From Aurantimonas sp. Leaf443 (lineage in GTDB: Bacteria; Pseudomonadota; Alphaproteobacteria; Rhizobiales; Rhizobiaceae), in the NCBI RefSeq assembly GCF_001425575.1, contig NZ_LMRD01000010.1, positions 1 to 64,000 on the forward strand: a stretch of 64,000 nt of DNA, written 5' to 3'. Under the pieces are notes generated by a model. It made no database searches. It was not told the origin of the DNA and saw nothing but the letters and a program-made list of their open reading frames with translations. Of this stretch, positions 27,977-37,857 are shown piece after piece (the stretch's first letter is position 1; each line of letters begins with the position of its first letter). Both the position numbers and the translations under genes were made by a program.

Positions 27977-28492
27977 CTACTGGCGCAGTTCCAGCTGGCC
28001 GTCGCGGATCGAGACGCTCGACAGGCGCTTCAGGAAGCTCATGCCGAGGAGCACGGTCGGAAGGCCGGCGCCCTCGAGCACCAGCGCCTCCACCTCGCGC
28101 GCCGAGACGGCTCCGATCTCGACGCGGTCGAGCGTGACGAGGGCGGCCCTGGCCGGTCCGTTGGCGGTCTCGACGCTCGCGGTGAAGTCGGCGGGCCGCA
28201 GCGACAGGCCGAGCCGGCGCGCGGTCTGCGCATCCAGCGCGACGCGCGTCGCGCCCGTATCGACGAGGACGGGAACGGCGCGCCCGTTGAGGCGGGCCTG
28301 CGTGCGCGCATGGCCGTCGGGCCCGAGCGCGAGGCGCAGCATGCGCGGGGCGAGCGAGGCCTCGAGGGGAGCCTCGGGCGTCTCGATCGTCTCCACGCCT
28401 TGCGCCTGCCGGCGCTGCAGGACCTCGAAGACCGAGGGCGTCGCGAGGCCGATCAGCGTGGTGGCGGCGAGGACGGCGAGGAACTTGTGCAT
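27977..28492 (-). CDS. Retropepsin-like aspartic protease, membrane anchored
   Basis: A 171-aa clan AA (TIGR02281-like) protein. An N-terminal hydrophobic segment (FLAVLAATTLIGLATPSVF) is followed by a domain with VLVDTGATRVALD, the single DTGA catalytic motif of retropepsin-like enzymes, and a C-terminal LLGMSFLKRL strand typical of the family. Such proteins face the periplasm in alphaproteobacteria; substrates are not known. It lies convergent to deoA and follows upp on the same strand after a 170-bp gap. Confidence 0.9.
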   Translation of the reverse strand: MHKFLAVLAATTLIGLATPSVFEVLQRRQAQGVETIETPEAPLEASLAPRMLRLALGPDGHARTQARLNGRAVPVLVDTGATRVALDAQTARRLGLSLRPADFTASVETANGPARAALVTLDRVEIGAVSAREVEALVLEGAGLPTVLLGMSFLKRLSSVSIRDGQLELRQ

Positions 28493-28664
28493 GCGGGCCG
28501 CCCTCTTCTCGGAGCGGCCGGGATGATGGACCGCGCCGCCCGCGCCGGCCGGATCGCGGCGCGCGGGGGCGAGCGTAGCGGGAGAGGTCCCGCCAGACCC
28601 TTGCCATGCCCCCGGCAAGGGCCGGATTTCGCGGCGAAGGGTTAGCGCGCGGTCAAGACGAGCG

Positions 28665-29294
28665 CTACTTCGTGCCGTACATGCGGTCGCCCGCATCGCC
28701 GAGGCCCGGCACGATATAGCCCTTCTCGTTGAGATGGCTGTCGATGGAGGCGGTGAAGACGGGGATGTCGGGATGGGCGGCGCGGAAGCGCTCGATGCCC
28801 TCGGGCGCGGCGAGGAGGCAGAGGAAGCGGATGTTCTGCGCCCCGCGCTCCTTCAGCTTGTCCATCGCCGCGATGGCCGAGTTGCCGGTGGCGAGCATCG
28901 GATCGACGACGATGACGAGGCGGTTGCCGAGATCCTCGGGCGCCTTGAAATAGTATTCCACGGGCATCAGCGTCTCGTGGTCGCGATAGACGCCGATATG
29001 GGCGACGCGCGCGGCCGGCACGAGGTCGAGCATGCCTTCCAGAAGCCCGTTGCCGGCGCGCAGGATCGAGGCGAAGACGAGCTTCTTGCCTTCCAGGATC
29101 GGCGCGTCCATCGGCTCCAGCGGCGTCTCAATGGCGAGCGTCGTCAGGTCGAGGCCGCGCGTCACCTCGTAGCACAGCAGCGTCGAGATCTCGCGCAGGA
29201 GCCGCCGGAAGCTCGCCGTCGAGGTCTCCTTCTTGCGCATCAGCGTCAGCTTGTGCTGCACGAGCGGGTGATCGATGACGGTGACGCCGTCCAT
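28665..29294 (-). CDS. upp: Uracil phosphoribosyltransferase
   Basis: Makes UMP from uracil and PRPP. The 209-aa protein shows [15 protein letters not shown] at the N-terminus, the PRPP loop [12 protein letters not shown], and the uracil-binding [18 protein letters not shown] at the C-terminus, all characteristic of Upp. Downstream of add on the minus strand in a salvage cluster. Confidence 0.97.
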   Translation of the reverse strand: MDGVTVIDHPLVQHKLTLMRKKETSTASFRRLLREISTLLCYEVTRGLDLTTLAIETPLEPMDAPILEGKKLVFASILRAGNGLLEGMLDLVPAARVAHIGVYRDHETLMPVEYYFKAPEDLGNRLVIVVDPMLATGNSAIAAMDKLKERGAQNIRFLCLLAAPEGIERFRAAHPDIPVFTASIDSHLNEKGYIVPGLGDAGDRMYGTK

Positions 29295-29330
29295 GAAGGA
29301 CCTCTCGGGACGAATGGTGACGCTCTCCGC

Positions 29331-30350
29331 TTAGCCTGCCGCAGGCGGCGCGCCAAGCGCCATCGCGCGCGCCAGCATGGCGTCGAGGAGCCGCCTGCGC
29401 GTCGGCTCGTCGACGAAGGCGGCCTCGATGGCGGTGCGGGTGAAGGTGAGGCCCCGCCCCGGCAGGAGGCTCTCGGCCCGCTCGTATTCGGTCGCGAGAT
29501 CGGTGGCGAAGAAGGGCGGGTCGTCGGAGGCGAGCGTCGCTTTCACGCCGGCCTCCACCAGCGCCTTCAGCGGATGGGACGCCAGGTCGGGACAGATCCC
29601 AAGCGCGAGGTTGGAGCCGGGGCAGACTTCCAGCACGATGCCCTCGCCGCGCAGCCGGGCGACGAGATCGGGATCCTCGGCCGCGCGCACGCCGTGGCCG
29701 AGGCGCTCGGGCTTCAGCGCGTCGAGCGTCCCGCGCACGCTGGCGGGCCCGCAAAGTTCCCCGGCATGGGCGGTGAGGCCGAGCCCGGCCTCGCGGGCGA
29801 TGTCGAAGGCGCGCGCGAAATCGGCCGCCCGCCCCTGCCGCTCGTCGCCGGCGAGGTTGAAGCCGGTGACGAAGGGAAAGGCCGGGTCGACGGCGATGCG
29901 CGCCGCCCGCTCCACCGCCTCGGGCCCGAAATGGCGCACGCCGACGACGATCTGGCGCGAGACGATGCCGCAACGGCGCTCCGCCCGCGCCATGCCGCGC
30001 GCCGCGGCCCTGAGATAGGCGGCGGCGGAGAGGCCGGAGGCGACGCCATGGTCGGGCGAGACGAGGAGTTCGGCATAGAGCGCCCCCATGCCCGCGATCG
30101 AGACGAGATAGTCGAAGGCGAGGCGCTCGAAATCCTCCTCGCGGCGCAGGAGCACGGCCGCGCCGTCATAGACGGCGAGGAACTGCGTGAAATCGCCCGT
30201 CCGATAGGCGCCGTCGCGCAGGAAGGCCGAGACGTCGCGGCCCTCGCGCGCGGCGAGCTCCAGCGCGAAGGCGGGCTGCAGCGTGCCCTCCAGATGCACG
30301 TGGAGCTCGGCCTTGGGCAGCGTCTTCGGCCCGGCGGCGGCGGGGATCAC
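29331..30350 (-). CDS. add: Adenosine deaminase
   Basis: Deaminates adenosine to inosine. Zinc ligands are visible in [10 protein letters not shown] near the N-terminus, HAGE in the middle and the catalytic LASDDPPFF near the C-terminus; GHGVRA is also present. It starts at GTG 30350 in a GTGA overlap with the deoB stop, giving 339 aa. An adenine deaminase-like subfamily is possible, as these are similar in length and motifs. Confidence 0.92.
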   Translation of the reverse strand: MIPAAAGPKTLPKAELHVHLEGTLQPAFALELAAREGRDVSAFLRDGAYRTGDFTQFLAVYDGAAVLLRREEDFERLAFDYLVSIAGMGALYAELLVSPDHGVASGLSAAAYLRAAARGMARAERRCGIVSRQIVVGVRHFGPEAVERAARIAVDPAFPFVTGFNLAGDERQGRAADFARAFDIAREAGLGLTAHAGELCGPASVRGTLDALKPERLGHGVRAAEDPDLVARLRGEGIVLEVCPGSNLALGICPDLASHPLKALVEAGVKATLASDDPPFFATDLATEYERAESLLPGRGLTFTRTAIEAAFVDEPTRRRLLDAMLARAMALGAPPAAG

Positions 30351-31546
30351 AGGAAGCTCGTCCCGTGGCGGCCGGGGGCGAGGCCGAGATGAGCGGCGAC
30401 GCTCTCGCCGATATCGGCGAAGCTCTCCCGCGTGCCGAGCGCGCCGGCGGGAAGGCCCGGTCCGTAGGCGAGGATCGGCACGAGTTCGCGCGTGTGGTCC
30501 GTGCCCGGATGGGTCGGGTCGCAGCCGTGGTCGGCGGTCAGGATCACGAGGTCGCCCGGCTGGAGGCGCGCCTGAAGGTCGGGCAGGCGCGCGTCGAAGG
30601 CCTCGAGCGCGGCGGCGTAGCCGGGAACGTCGCGGCGATGGCCGTAGAGCATGTCGAAATCGACGAAATTGGCGAAGACGAGATCGCCCGCGCGCGCCCG
30701 GTCGAGCCCCTCCAGCAGGGCGTCGAACTGCGCCATGTTGCCGTCGCCCTTCAGGACGAGCGAGACGCCGCGATGGGCGAAGATGTCGGAGATCTTGCCG
30801 ATGCCGACGACCTGGCGGCCGGCGGCGCAGGCCCGGTCGAGCAGCGTCTCCTCCGGCGGCGGCACGCAGTAGTCGCGCCGGTTGGCGGTGCGCCGGAAGG
30901 TCCCGGCGCTCTCGCCGACGAAGGGCCTCGCGATGACGCGGCCGATATTGAGCGCGTCGAGGCGCGCGCGCGCCGCCTCGCAGAGCCCGTAGAGCCGCTC
31001 CAGCCCGAACGCCGCCTCGTGCGCGGCGATCTGCAGCACGCTGTCGGAGGATGTGTAGAGGATGGGCCGGCCGGTCGAAACGCTCTCCTCGCCCAGCGCC
31101 TCGATGATCTGCGTGCCCGAGGCATGGCGGTCGCCGAGAATGCCCGGCAGGTCGCAATCCTCGATCAGCGCGCTCACCAGATCGCGCGGCAGGCAGGGCA
31201 CCGTGTGCGGGAAGTAGCCCCAGTCGAAGGCGACGGGCACGCCGGCGATCTCCCAATGGCCGGAGGGCGTGTCCTTGCCGTTGGAGACCTCGCGCGCCGC
31301 GCCGTAGAGGGCGGTCGGCGCCGGCGCGTCGCGCCCGGCGCGCCCGGCGGCGTGGAAGAGGCCGAGCCGGGCCATGTGGGGCAGGCGCAGCGGACCCCGG
31401 CGCAGGCCGTCCCGGTCGCCCCGCCCGGCGGCGCAGGCCGCCTCGATATGGCCGAGCGTGTCGGCCCCCGCATCGCCGAAGCGCCCGGCATCGGGCGCGG
31501 CGCCGATGCCGAAACTGTCGAGGACGACGAGGACGGCTCTGGCCAA
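30347..31546 (-). CDS. deoB: Phosphopentomutase
   Basis: Interconverts (deoxy)ribose-1- and -5-phosphate, linking the phosphorylases to deoC. Alkaline-phosphatase-fold enzyme of 399 aa: [13 protein letters not shown] near the N-terminus, the metal motifs in [28 protein letters not shown] and GTDHTRE. No ATG or GTG lies at the family start; TTG at 31546 is the best start. First gene of the deoB-add-upp group. Confidence 0.93.
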   Translation of the reverse strand: MARAVLVVLDSFGIGAAPDAGRFGDAGADTLGHIEAACAAGRGDRDGLRRGPLRLPHMARLGLFHAAGRAGRDAPAPTALYGAAREVSNGKDTPSGHWEIAGVPVAFDWGYFPHTVPCLPRDLVSALIEDCDLPGILGDRHASGTQIIEALGEESVSTGRPILYTSSDSVLQIAAHEAAFGLERLYGLCEAARARLDALNIGRVIARPFVGESAGTFRRTANRRDYCVPPPEETLLDRACAAGRQVVGIGKISDIFAHRGVSLVLKGDGNMAQFDALLEGLDRARAGDLVFANFVDFDMLYGHRRDVPGYAAALEAFDARLPDLQARLQPGDLVILTADHGCDPTHPGTDHTRELVPILAYGPGLPAGALGTRESFADIGESVAAHLGLAPGRHGTSFL

Positions 31547-31641
31547 GACGGGAGGCTCCGGGTTCGGGCCCCTCCATGGGCCCTTCGCGCGCCAATCTAG
31601 AGCCCGGCGCCCGGATTTGACAGGCGCGGGGCCCCGGGCGG

Positions 31642-32109
31642 TCAGTTGGCGGCCGAGCCCTTGGCCATGCTCTCGCGCGACTGGTACTGCTTGGCCGCCT
31701 CGTCGAAGGCGTCGACATTGTCGCCGATGGTGACGGTCGGCTGGCAGTTGGGAACGCAGGCATAGGTCATCCGGCTCGACTGCCGGTAGACGCGCACCGT
31801 GCGGTCCTCGAAGCTCTGCACGCCCACCTGCTCGTCGACGATCATGCGGCCCTTGTCGTCGAGGACGACGAGATTGGTGATGCCGTAGGAGCGGCCGGTC
31901 AGGACGAGGCGCTCGGAGTTCAAGACCTCGACGTCGACGATGGCGGGATTGCCGACGATGACGGTGGTGGCGGGACGGTCGATCTCGACGATGCGGGCGT
32001 GGTCGATGAGGACCTCGATCATCGTCTCCGCCGATGCGGCGGGACCGCAGGCCGCGGCGAGCGCCAGGAGGGCACCGAGCGCGGCGACGCGAGGACGGAA
32101 GGAAGACAT
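31642..32109 (-). CDS. Pilus assembly N-terminal domain protein
   Basis: A 155-aa secreted protein with a signal peptide ([20 protein letters not shown]) and the T2SS/T3SS pilus N-terminal domain also found at the start of Cpa[33 protein letters not shown]-type beta repeats with the conserved GITNLVVLD. It is divergent from flp. Likely a periplasmic partner of the secretin, inferred from the domain and position. Confidence 0.88.
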   Translation of the reverse strand: MSSFRPRVAALGALLALAAACGPAASAETMIEVLIDHARIVEIDRPATTVIVGNPAIVDVEVLNSERLVLTGRSYGITNLVVLDDKGRMIVDEQVGVQSFEDRTVRVYRQSSRMTYACVPNCQPTVTIGDNVDAFDEAAKQYQSRESMAKGSAAN

Positions 32110-32330
32110 GGCGGTTCGGGACCCTCGCTGTGCAGGCGTCCCGAGGATGGCGCGCGCTTGGTAAGGGAAGGCTTAACGGGACCTGCCGCAATTGCCGAAA
32201 ACCCGGCGGCGCAGGCCCGCGAAGTGTTTACCACCCCCATTAAACCGCCCGCAATCTGTTCGCAGTAGTGTCTGAACATCCGATCGAGAGACCTCGACGG
32301 AACCGAACCTGCCGAGGCACAGGAGTTATC

Positions 32331-32507
32331 ATGACCAAGGTTTTCGCGAAGTTCCTGAAAGACGAGTCGGGCGCCACCGCCATCGAATACGGCCTGATCG
32401 CCGCCCTGGTCGGCGTCGCCATCATCGGCGGCGCGACGACGCTCGGCAGCAACCTGTCGACCAAGATGACCGCCATCGCCGGCAAGATCGGCACCACGGT
32501 TCCCTGA
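32331..32507 (+). CDS. flp: Flp-type major pilin
   Basis: A 58-aa type IVb prepilin. The charged leader KVFAKFLKDESG precedes ATAIEYGLIAALVGVAIIGGA, with the cleavage Gly and Glu+5 that define Flp pilins. AGGAG lies 5 bases before the ATG at 32331. The mature pilin would be about 45 residues, normal for Flp. Confidence 0.95.
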   Translation: MTKVFAKFLKDESGATAIEYGLIAALVGVAIIGGATTLGSNLSTKMTAIAGKIGTTVP

Positions 32508-32641
32508 GGTCGGCGGGCCGGCGCCGGACGGCGGCCGGCCGCTGATATCCGTGCCACGGCGCAGCGAGCGGGAGGCCTTCCGCGGTCGCCCGCTCGCTCG
32601 CCGCACCCGGAGCGCTCATCCATCGCAAGGGCAGGCCAGCC

Positions 32642-33151
32642 GTGACCGCAGCGCTTCTCGTCGTCGTCTTTCCCTTCGCCATGGCCTTCGCGGCCTTTTC
32701 CGATCTCGTCTCCATGACGATCCCGAACCGCGTGCCGGCGCTGCTCCTGGCCGCCTTTCTCGCCGCCGCGCTGCTGATGGGGCTCACGCCCGAGGCGATC
32801 GGCTGGCATTTCCTCACCGGACTGATCGCGCTCTGCGCGACCTTCGCGCTCTTCGCCGCCGGCTGGATGGGCGGGGGCGACGCCAAGCTGATCGCGGCGA
32901 GCGCCGTCTGGTTCGGACCGACGCCGGTCCTTGCCGACTATCTCGGCACCAGCGCCCTGTTCGGCGGCGTCCTGACGCTCGGCCTTCTCCTGGCGCGCGG
33001 TCAGGTCCTTCCCGTCACCGGCATCGACTTCGTCGACCATCTCCTCGAACGCGACACGGGCGTGCCCTACGGCATCGCGCTGGGCGCGGGCGGTCTCGTC
33101 GCCTACAGCACCAGCCCCTGGCTCGAGGCCGCGCTGTCGAGCCTTGCGTGA
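32642..33151 (+). CDS. cpaA: Prepilin peptidase (type IVb, A24 family)
   Basis: Inner-membrane aspartyl protease that trims the Flp leader. The 169-aa protein is highly hydrophobic, with the two catalytic Asp in AFSDLVSMTIPNR and GWMGGGDAKLIAA. Lacks the N-methylase domain, as CpaA/TadV do. GTG start at 32642. Confidence 0.93.
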   Translation: MTAALLVVVFPFAMAFAAFSDLVSMTIPNRVPALLLAAFLAAALLMGLTPEAIGWHFLTGLIALCATFALFAAGWMGGGDAKLIAASAVWFGPTPVLADYLGTSALFGGVLTLGLLLARGQVLPVTGIDFVDHLLERDTGVPYGIALGAGGLVAYSTSPWLEAALSSLA

Positions 33152-33213
33152 GGATGAAGCGCGGCCGCCAAAGCCCGCCACGGCGGCTCGGCGAGGCCCG
33201 GCATCAGGGTTTG

Positions 33214-33228
33214 TTAACCATAAATTGA
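33214..33228 (+). promoter_or_regulatory. CtrA-like box upstream of cpaB
   Basis: TTAACCATAAATTGA contains the 8-mer TTAACCAT and matches TTAA-N7-TTAA with one mismatch. It lies 62 bases before the cpaB start in an AT-rich island. CtrA controls pilus genes in Caulobacter, making the site plausible; binding is not shown. Confidence 0.5.
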
Positions 33229-33289
33229 GGGTTCGACCTCGATAACCGACCCCGGAACCTGTCCGTCGACAGGTGCGAGGGGGATTGCG

Positions 33290-34123
33290 ATGCAGTTCGC
33301 GCGTCTGGCCGTCGTCTCGATTGCGCTTCTGGCCGCCGGTGGCGCCATGTTCGTCGCCATGACGTTCATGGAACCCGTGCCCGTCGAGCCCGTCATCATC
33401 ACGGCGGCGCCCGCGCAGCCGCCGATCAAGCTCGTCGACGTGCTCGTGACCTCCCGCGACCTGCCGATGGGCTCGCCCATCGAGGGCGCCCTCGACTGGC
33501 AGGCCTGGCCCGCGGACGGCGCCGGCCCGACGCTCATCCTCAAATCCCTGCGCCCGAACGCGGTGGAGGAGCTCAAGGGCTCCATCGCCCGCCAGACCTT
33601 CTTCGCCGGCGAGCCGGTGCGCGAGGCCAAGCTCATCAAGACCGACCACGGCTTCATGTCGGCGATCCTGCCCGCCGGCAAGCGCGCCGTCTCCGTGCAG
33701 ATCAGCGCCGAGACCTCGGCCGGCGGCTTCGTCCTGCCCAACGACCATGTCGACGTCATCATGACGCGCCGCCGCGCCACGACGGGCACCGGCTCGGGCG
33801 CCGGCGAGCAGTTCTCGACCGAGACGGTCCTGCGCAACCTGCGCGTCCTCGCCATCGACCAGACGATCGAGGAAAAGGACGGCGAGCGCGTCGTCGTCGG
33901 CTCCACGGCGACGCTCGAGGTCGACCCGACGCAGGCCGAGGCGCTGACGGCGGCCCAGCAGATGGCCGACAAGCTCGTCCTGTCGCTGCGCTCCATCGCC
34001 GATTCCGTGCCCGGCTCGCCGGGCTATGCCGCCTTCCTCCTCGCCGAGGAGGAGAACGCCAAGCACGGCAAGATCAAGGTCGTGCGCTACGGCGTCAGCG
34101 AGGACGTGACCCCGGCCCGATGA
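33290..34123 (+). CDS. cpaB: Flp pilus assembly protein CpaB
   Basis: A 277-aa periplasmic protein with one N-terminal membrane anchor (FARLAVVSIALLAAGGAMFVAM) and a SAF domain (DVLVTSRDLPMGSPIEGALDWQAWP). Later segments GKRAVSVQISAETSAGGFVLPNDHVDVI match CpaB/RcpC, which links the secretin and the inner-membrane machine. It overlaps cpaC by ATGA. Confidence 0.94.
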   Translation: MQFARLAVVSIALLAAGGAMFVAMTFMEPVPVEPVIITAAPAQPPIKLVDVLVTSRDLPMGSPIEGALDWQAWPADGAGPTLILKSLRPNAVEELKGSIARQTFFAGEPVREAKLIKTDHGFMSAILPAGKRAVSVQISAETSAGGFVLPNDHVDVIMTRRRATTGTGSGAGEQFSTETVLRNLRVLAIDQTIEEKDGERVVVGSTATLEVDPTQAEALTAAQQMADKLVLSLRSIADSVPGSPGYAAFLLAEEENAKHGKIKVVRYGVSEDVTPAR

Positions 34124-35778
34124 GCGATCCGTCCCGACCCGACATGCCGCCCCGCCTTGCGACCCGCCCCTCACACGAGCGCCCGATGATTGCCCGACCG
34201 ACCGCCGTCCGGACGCGGCGCGCCACGCGCGCCTGCCTGTCCACGTTCCTCGCCCTGACGACCGCGCTGGCGCCCCTGGCCTGCGTCCAGAGCGCGCGGG
34301 CGGCCGAGTCCACGGTCGTTCCCGTGCGCGGCGGCGTCCAGAGCGTCAATCTCGGCCTCAACAAGACGCGGGTCATCGTCCTGTCGGCCGACGCGCACGA
34401 CATCCTCGTCGCCAACCCCTCGGTCGCCGACGCCGTGACGCGCGACGCGCGGCGCATCTACATCTTCGGCAAGCAGATCGGCCAGACGAACATCGTCGTC
34501 TTCGACCGCCAGAACCGCCAGATCGCCTCCATCGACCTGAAGATCGAGCGCGACATTTCCGGCCTCGAGGCCTCGATCCGCAAGTATCTGCCGGGCTCGG
34601 AAGTCCATGTGGACATGCTCAACGACAACGTCGTCCTCACCGGCCAGGTGCAGACGCCGCAGGACGCGGCGCGCGTGGAGCGCCTGGCGCGCATCTTCGT
34701 CACCGGCGGCGAGGGCACGACGGGGCAGTATCTGCAGTCCGCCGCCTCCTCCGGCGGGGGCGACGTCGCCTTCGGCCAGGAGCAGCGCCAGACCAGCCAG
34801 ATCGTCAACCTCCTGCAGATCGCGGGCGAGGACCAGGTCACGCTGAAGGTGACGGTCGCCGAGGTGCAGCGCTCCGTCATCAAGCAGCTCGGCTTCAATT
34901 CCAGCGCCTCCGGCGCCATCGACGGGATCTCCTTTGCCTCTTCCGGCGACAATCCCTTCGCCCTCGGCAACCGCCTGACGAACAACCTCCTCAACGCGAG
35001 CGGCACGCTCGGCAACACGACCATCGCCGGCTCGCTCGCCGCCCTCGAGCAGGCGGGCGTCATGCGCACGCTCGCCGAGCCGAGCCTGACCGCCATCTCC
35101 GGCGAGAAGGCGAGCTTCAAGGTCGGCGGCGAGTTCGCCCTGCCCGACGGGCGCACGATCACGCCCGAGAAGCGCACCAACATCCGCGACGACGCCGGCC
35201 GCATCGTCGACACGGAGGTGGAGGAGGCGCAGGTCGAACTGAACTCGGTGCGCATGGAATACGGGATCGGGCTCGACTTCACGCCCGTCGTCCTCAGCCC
35301 CGGCCGCATCTCGCTGAAGATCCGCACCGCCGTCTCCGAGCCGACCTTCGAGAGCCCGTTCACGCTCGCCGGCGGCGTCAAGGTGCCGGCCACCAACATC
35401 ATCGGCCTGCGCAAGCGCCTCGCCGACACGACGGTGGAGCTGCCCTCCGGCGGCAGCCTCGTCATCGCCGGCCTCGTGCGCGACGAGCAGCGCCAGGTGA
35501 TGTCCGGCTTTCCGGGCCTCGCCAAGGTGCCCATCCTCGGCACGCTCTTCCGCAGCCGCGACTTCCAGCGCTACGAGACCGAGCTCGTCGTCATCGTGAC
35601 GCCCTATCTCGTGCGGCCGGTGGCCCGCGACGCGCTGGCGCGTCCGGACGACAACCTCTCCCTCTCCTCGGACGGCGCGGCCAACTTCCTCGGCAAGGTG
35701 AACCGCGTCTACGGGCGGATGGAGACCCAGCTTCCCCCGGGCCGGTACCACGGCGTCGTCGGCTACATCTACAAGTGA
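34120..35778 (+). CDS. cpaC: Pilus secretin CpaC
   Basis: Outer-membrane secretin through which the pilus passes, 552 aa. The pilus N-terminal domain (GLNKTRVIVLSADAHDILVANPSVAD), a BON-like segment (VVLTGQVQTPQDAARVERLARI), and the C-terminal secretin domain with VPILGTLFRSRDFQRYETELVVIVTPYLVRP are visible. The signal peptide probably starts at a later ATG (34186), making the annotated N-terminus longer than needed. Confidence 0.94.
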   Translation: MSDPSRPDMPPRLATRPSHERPMIARPTAVRTRRATRACLSTFLALTTALAPLACVQSARAAESTVVPVRGGVQSVNLGLNKTRVIVLSADAHDILVANPSVADAVTRDARRIYIFGKQIGQTNIVVFDRQNRQIASIDLKIERDISGLEASIRKYLPGSEVHVDMLNDNVVLTGQVQTPQDAARVERLARIFVTGGEGTTGQYLQSAASSGGGDVAFGQEQRQTSQIVNLLQIAGEDQVTLKVTVAEVQRSVIKQLGFNSSASGAIDGISFASSGDNPFALGNRLTNNLLNASGTLGNTTIAGSLAALEQAGVMRTLAEPSLTAISGEKASFKVGGEFALPDGRTITPEKRTNIRDDAGRIVDTEVEEAQVELNSVRMEYGIGLDFTPVVLSPGRISLKIRTAVSEPTFESPFTLAGGVKVPATNIIGLRKRLADTTVELPSGGSLVIAGLVRDEQRQVMSGFPGLAKVPILGTLFRSRDFQRYETELVVIVTPYLVRPVARDALARPDDNLSLSSDGAANFLGKVNRVYGRMETQLPPGRYHGVVGYIYK

Positions 35779-35801
35779 CCCGGGCGAGAGACCGCAAAGA
35801 G

Positions 35802-36503
35802 ATGACCAAGACGTCACGCGCCCTCATCGACCCGCTGCGACCCTTCGCGATCGCGCTCCTGCTCGGCCTTTCCGGCGGCTGCGCCAATGTCCACACCATC
35901 GAGGTGGGCGCCGTTCCGGACGACTACCGCAACCGCCATCCGATCGTGGTCGGCGAGGCGGTGCGCACGATCGAGATCCCGATCCTCGTCTCCGACCGCG
36001 CCCTCTCGCCCGGCGACCGCAGCCGCGTGGAGGATTTCGGCGAGCGCTTCAAGGTCTCCGGGGCCGGCGCCATCCAGGTGCTGATGCCGGCGGGCGCGGC
36101 CAACGACTTCGCCGCCCGCCACGTGACGAGCGAGGTCGTGGCGCTCCTGAAGCGCCGGCGCATCGACAAGGCGCGCATCTACGTCCAGCCCTATCCGGCG
36201 CAGGGCCTCGCCGGCCCCGTGCCGATCCGCCTCGCCTTCGCGACGCTGGAGGCGCGCACCAGGCAGTGCGGCGTGTGGGACGCCGATCTCGGCGACACGT
36301 CGGAGAACCGCAACTACACCAATTTCGGCTGCGCCACCCAGCAGAACATCGCCGCCCAGATCGCCGACCCGCGCGATCTCGTGAGCCCGCGCGGCATGGG
36401 CGAGATCGACGCCCAGCAGCGCACCAACATGCTCGACAAGTACCGCACCGGCCGCCGGACCCAGTCCGACGCCAACGACACCGAGACGGACTACACATGG
36501 TAG
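35802..36503 (+). CDS. cpaD: Pilus assembly lipoprotein CpaD
   Basis: A 233-aa protein with a lipoprotein signal (FAIALLLGLSGGC, lipobox Cys) and the CpaD core VGGD-like region plus the Cys-containing tail GVWDADLGDTSENRNYTNFGCATQQN. CpaD assists the secretin. I use the ATG at 35802 after GCAAAGAG; a GTG at 35775 overlapping the cpaC stop is an alternative. Confidence 0.92.
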   Translation: MTKTSRALIDPLRPFAIALLLGLSGGCANVHTIEVGAVPDDYRNRHPIVVGEAVRTIEIPILVSDRALSPGDRSRVEDFGERFKVSGAGAIQVLMPAGAANDFAARHVTSEVVALLKRRRIDKARIYVQPYPAQGLAGPVPIRLAFATLEARTRQCGVWDADLGDTSENRNYTNFGCATQQNIAAQIADPRDLVSPRGMGEIDAQQRTNMLDKYRTGRRTQSDANDTETDYTW

Positions 36504-36517
36504 GGACGGGAGCGACC

Positions 36518-37762
36518 ATGCAAGCGCTGGACGGGTCGGCGGGCCCCGCCGAGGAACTGTTCTCCACCGTGCGCCCGATCCCGCGGATCTCGGTGCAGGC
36601 CTTCTGCGAGAGCGAGGGCGTGGCCGAGCCGATCGAGCGCTGCGGGCAGGACCGGCGCATGGCCAAGGCGCATCTGCGCGTCCACATGGGCGGCATCCGC
36701 GCGGCGGCCGAGCACTACGCCTCGGCCCCCACCCCCAATCTCGTCCTCATCGAGACGCGCTCGCCGCCCTCGGAGGTGCTCGCCGAGCTCGAGCTCCTCG
36801 CCGACGTCTGCGACCCCGGCACCAAGGTCGTCGTGGTCGGCCATCACAACGACGTCTCGCTCTATCGCGAGCTGACGCGCCGCGGCATCTCGGAATATCT
36901 CGTCGCCCCCATCGCCTTCTCCGACGTCCTCGACGTGATCGCGGCGCTGTTCGTGGCGCCCGACGCCGAGCCGCTCGGGCGCGTCGTCGCCTTCGTCGGC
37001 GCCAAGGGCGGCGTCGGCTCCTCCACGATCGCCCACAACATCTCCTGGTCGATCTCCAAGCTCTTCTCGTCGGACGTCGTCATCGCCGACCTGGACCTGC
37101 CCTTCGGCACGGCCAACATCAATTTCGACCAGGACCCGGCCCAGGGCATCGCCGAGGCGGTGTTCTCGGCCGACCGGATCGACGACGTCTTCCTCGACCG
37201 GCTGCTCGCCAAATGCGCCGAGCATCTCTCGCTGCTCGCCGCCCCGTCCATGCTCGACCGCACCTACGACTTCGAGGCCGAGGCGTTCAGCGCGCTGATC
37301 GAGACGGCCCAGCGCGGGGCGCCCTTCGTCGCGCTCGACGTGCCGCACGTGTGGAACGACTGGACGCGCATCGTCCTGTCGCGGGCCGACGACATCGTCC
37401 TGACGGCGACGCCCGACCTTGCGAACCTGCGCAACGCCAAGAACCTCGTCGACACGCTGAAGCGCCTGCGCCCCAACGACCGGCCGCCGCGCCTCATCCT
37501 CAACCAGGTGCATATGCCAAGGCGCCCCGAGATCCCGCCGCAGGAATTCTCCGAGCCGCTGGGGCTCGAGCCCATCGGGCTCATCCCCTTCGACCCGCAG
37601 GTCTTCGGCAATGCGGCCAATAGCGGGCGCATGCTCGCCGAGACCGATCCCAAGCACCCCTCGGTCGAGGCGTTCCACCAGATCGCGCATGTCCTCACCG
37701 GGCGGGGCGAGCCGAAGAAGCACAAGAAGGCCGGTCTCCTGCAGCGCCTCGGCATGCGCTGA
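36518..37762 (+). CDS. cpaE: Pilus localisation ATPase CpaE
   Basis: A 414-aa ParA/MinD-like protein with an N-terminal receiver-like domain (VLIETRSPPSEVLAELELLA) and a deviant Walker A KGGVGSSTIAHN, followed by ADLDLPFG. CpaE places the pilus machine in Caulobacter-type bacteria. Start at 36518 follows GGGAG; an in-frame ATG 21 bases upstream overlaps the cpaD stop. Confidence 0.93.
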   Translation: MQALDGSAGPAEELFSTVRPIPRISVQAFCESEGVAEPIERCGQDRRMAKAHLRVHMGGIRAAAEHYASAPTPNLVLIETRSPPSEVLAELELLADVCDPGTKVVVVGHHNDVSLYRELTRRGISEYLVAPIAFSDVLDVIAALFVAPDAEPLGRVVAFVGAKGGVGSSTIAHNISWSISKLFSSDVVIADLDLPFGTANINFDQDPAQGIAEAVFSADRIDDVFLDRLLAKCAEHLSLLAAPSMLDRTYDFEAEAFSALIETAQRGAPFVALDVPHVWNDWTRIVLSRADDIVLTATPDLANLRNAKNLVDTLKRLRPNDRPPRLILNQVHMPRRPEIPPQEFSEPLGLEPIGLIPFDPQVFGNAANSGRMLAETDPKHPSVEAFHQIAHVLTGRGEPKKHKKAGLLQRLGMR

Positions 37763-37857
37763 CGGGCCTCCGGCGGGCCTCGACCCGAACTGCGGACGAC
37801 GGGGCACGCCGCCCCCCGCCGTCCTGTCGATCCCGCGGCACGCCAAGGTGACGCACG

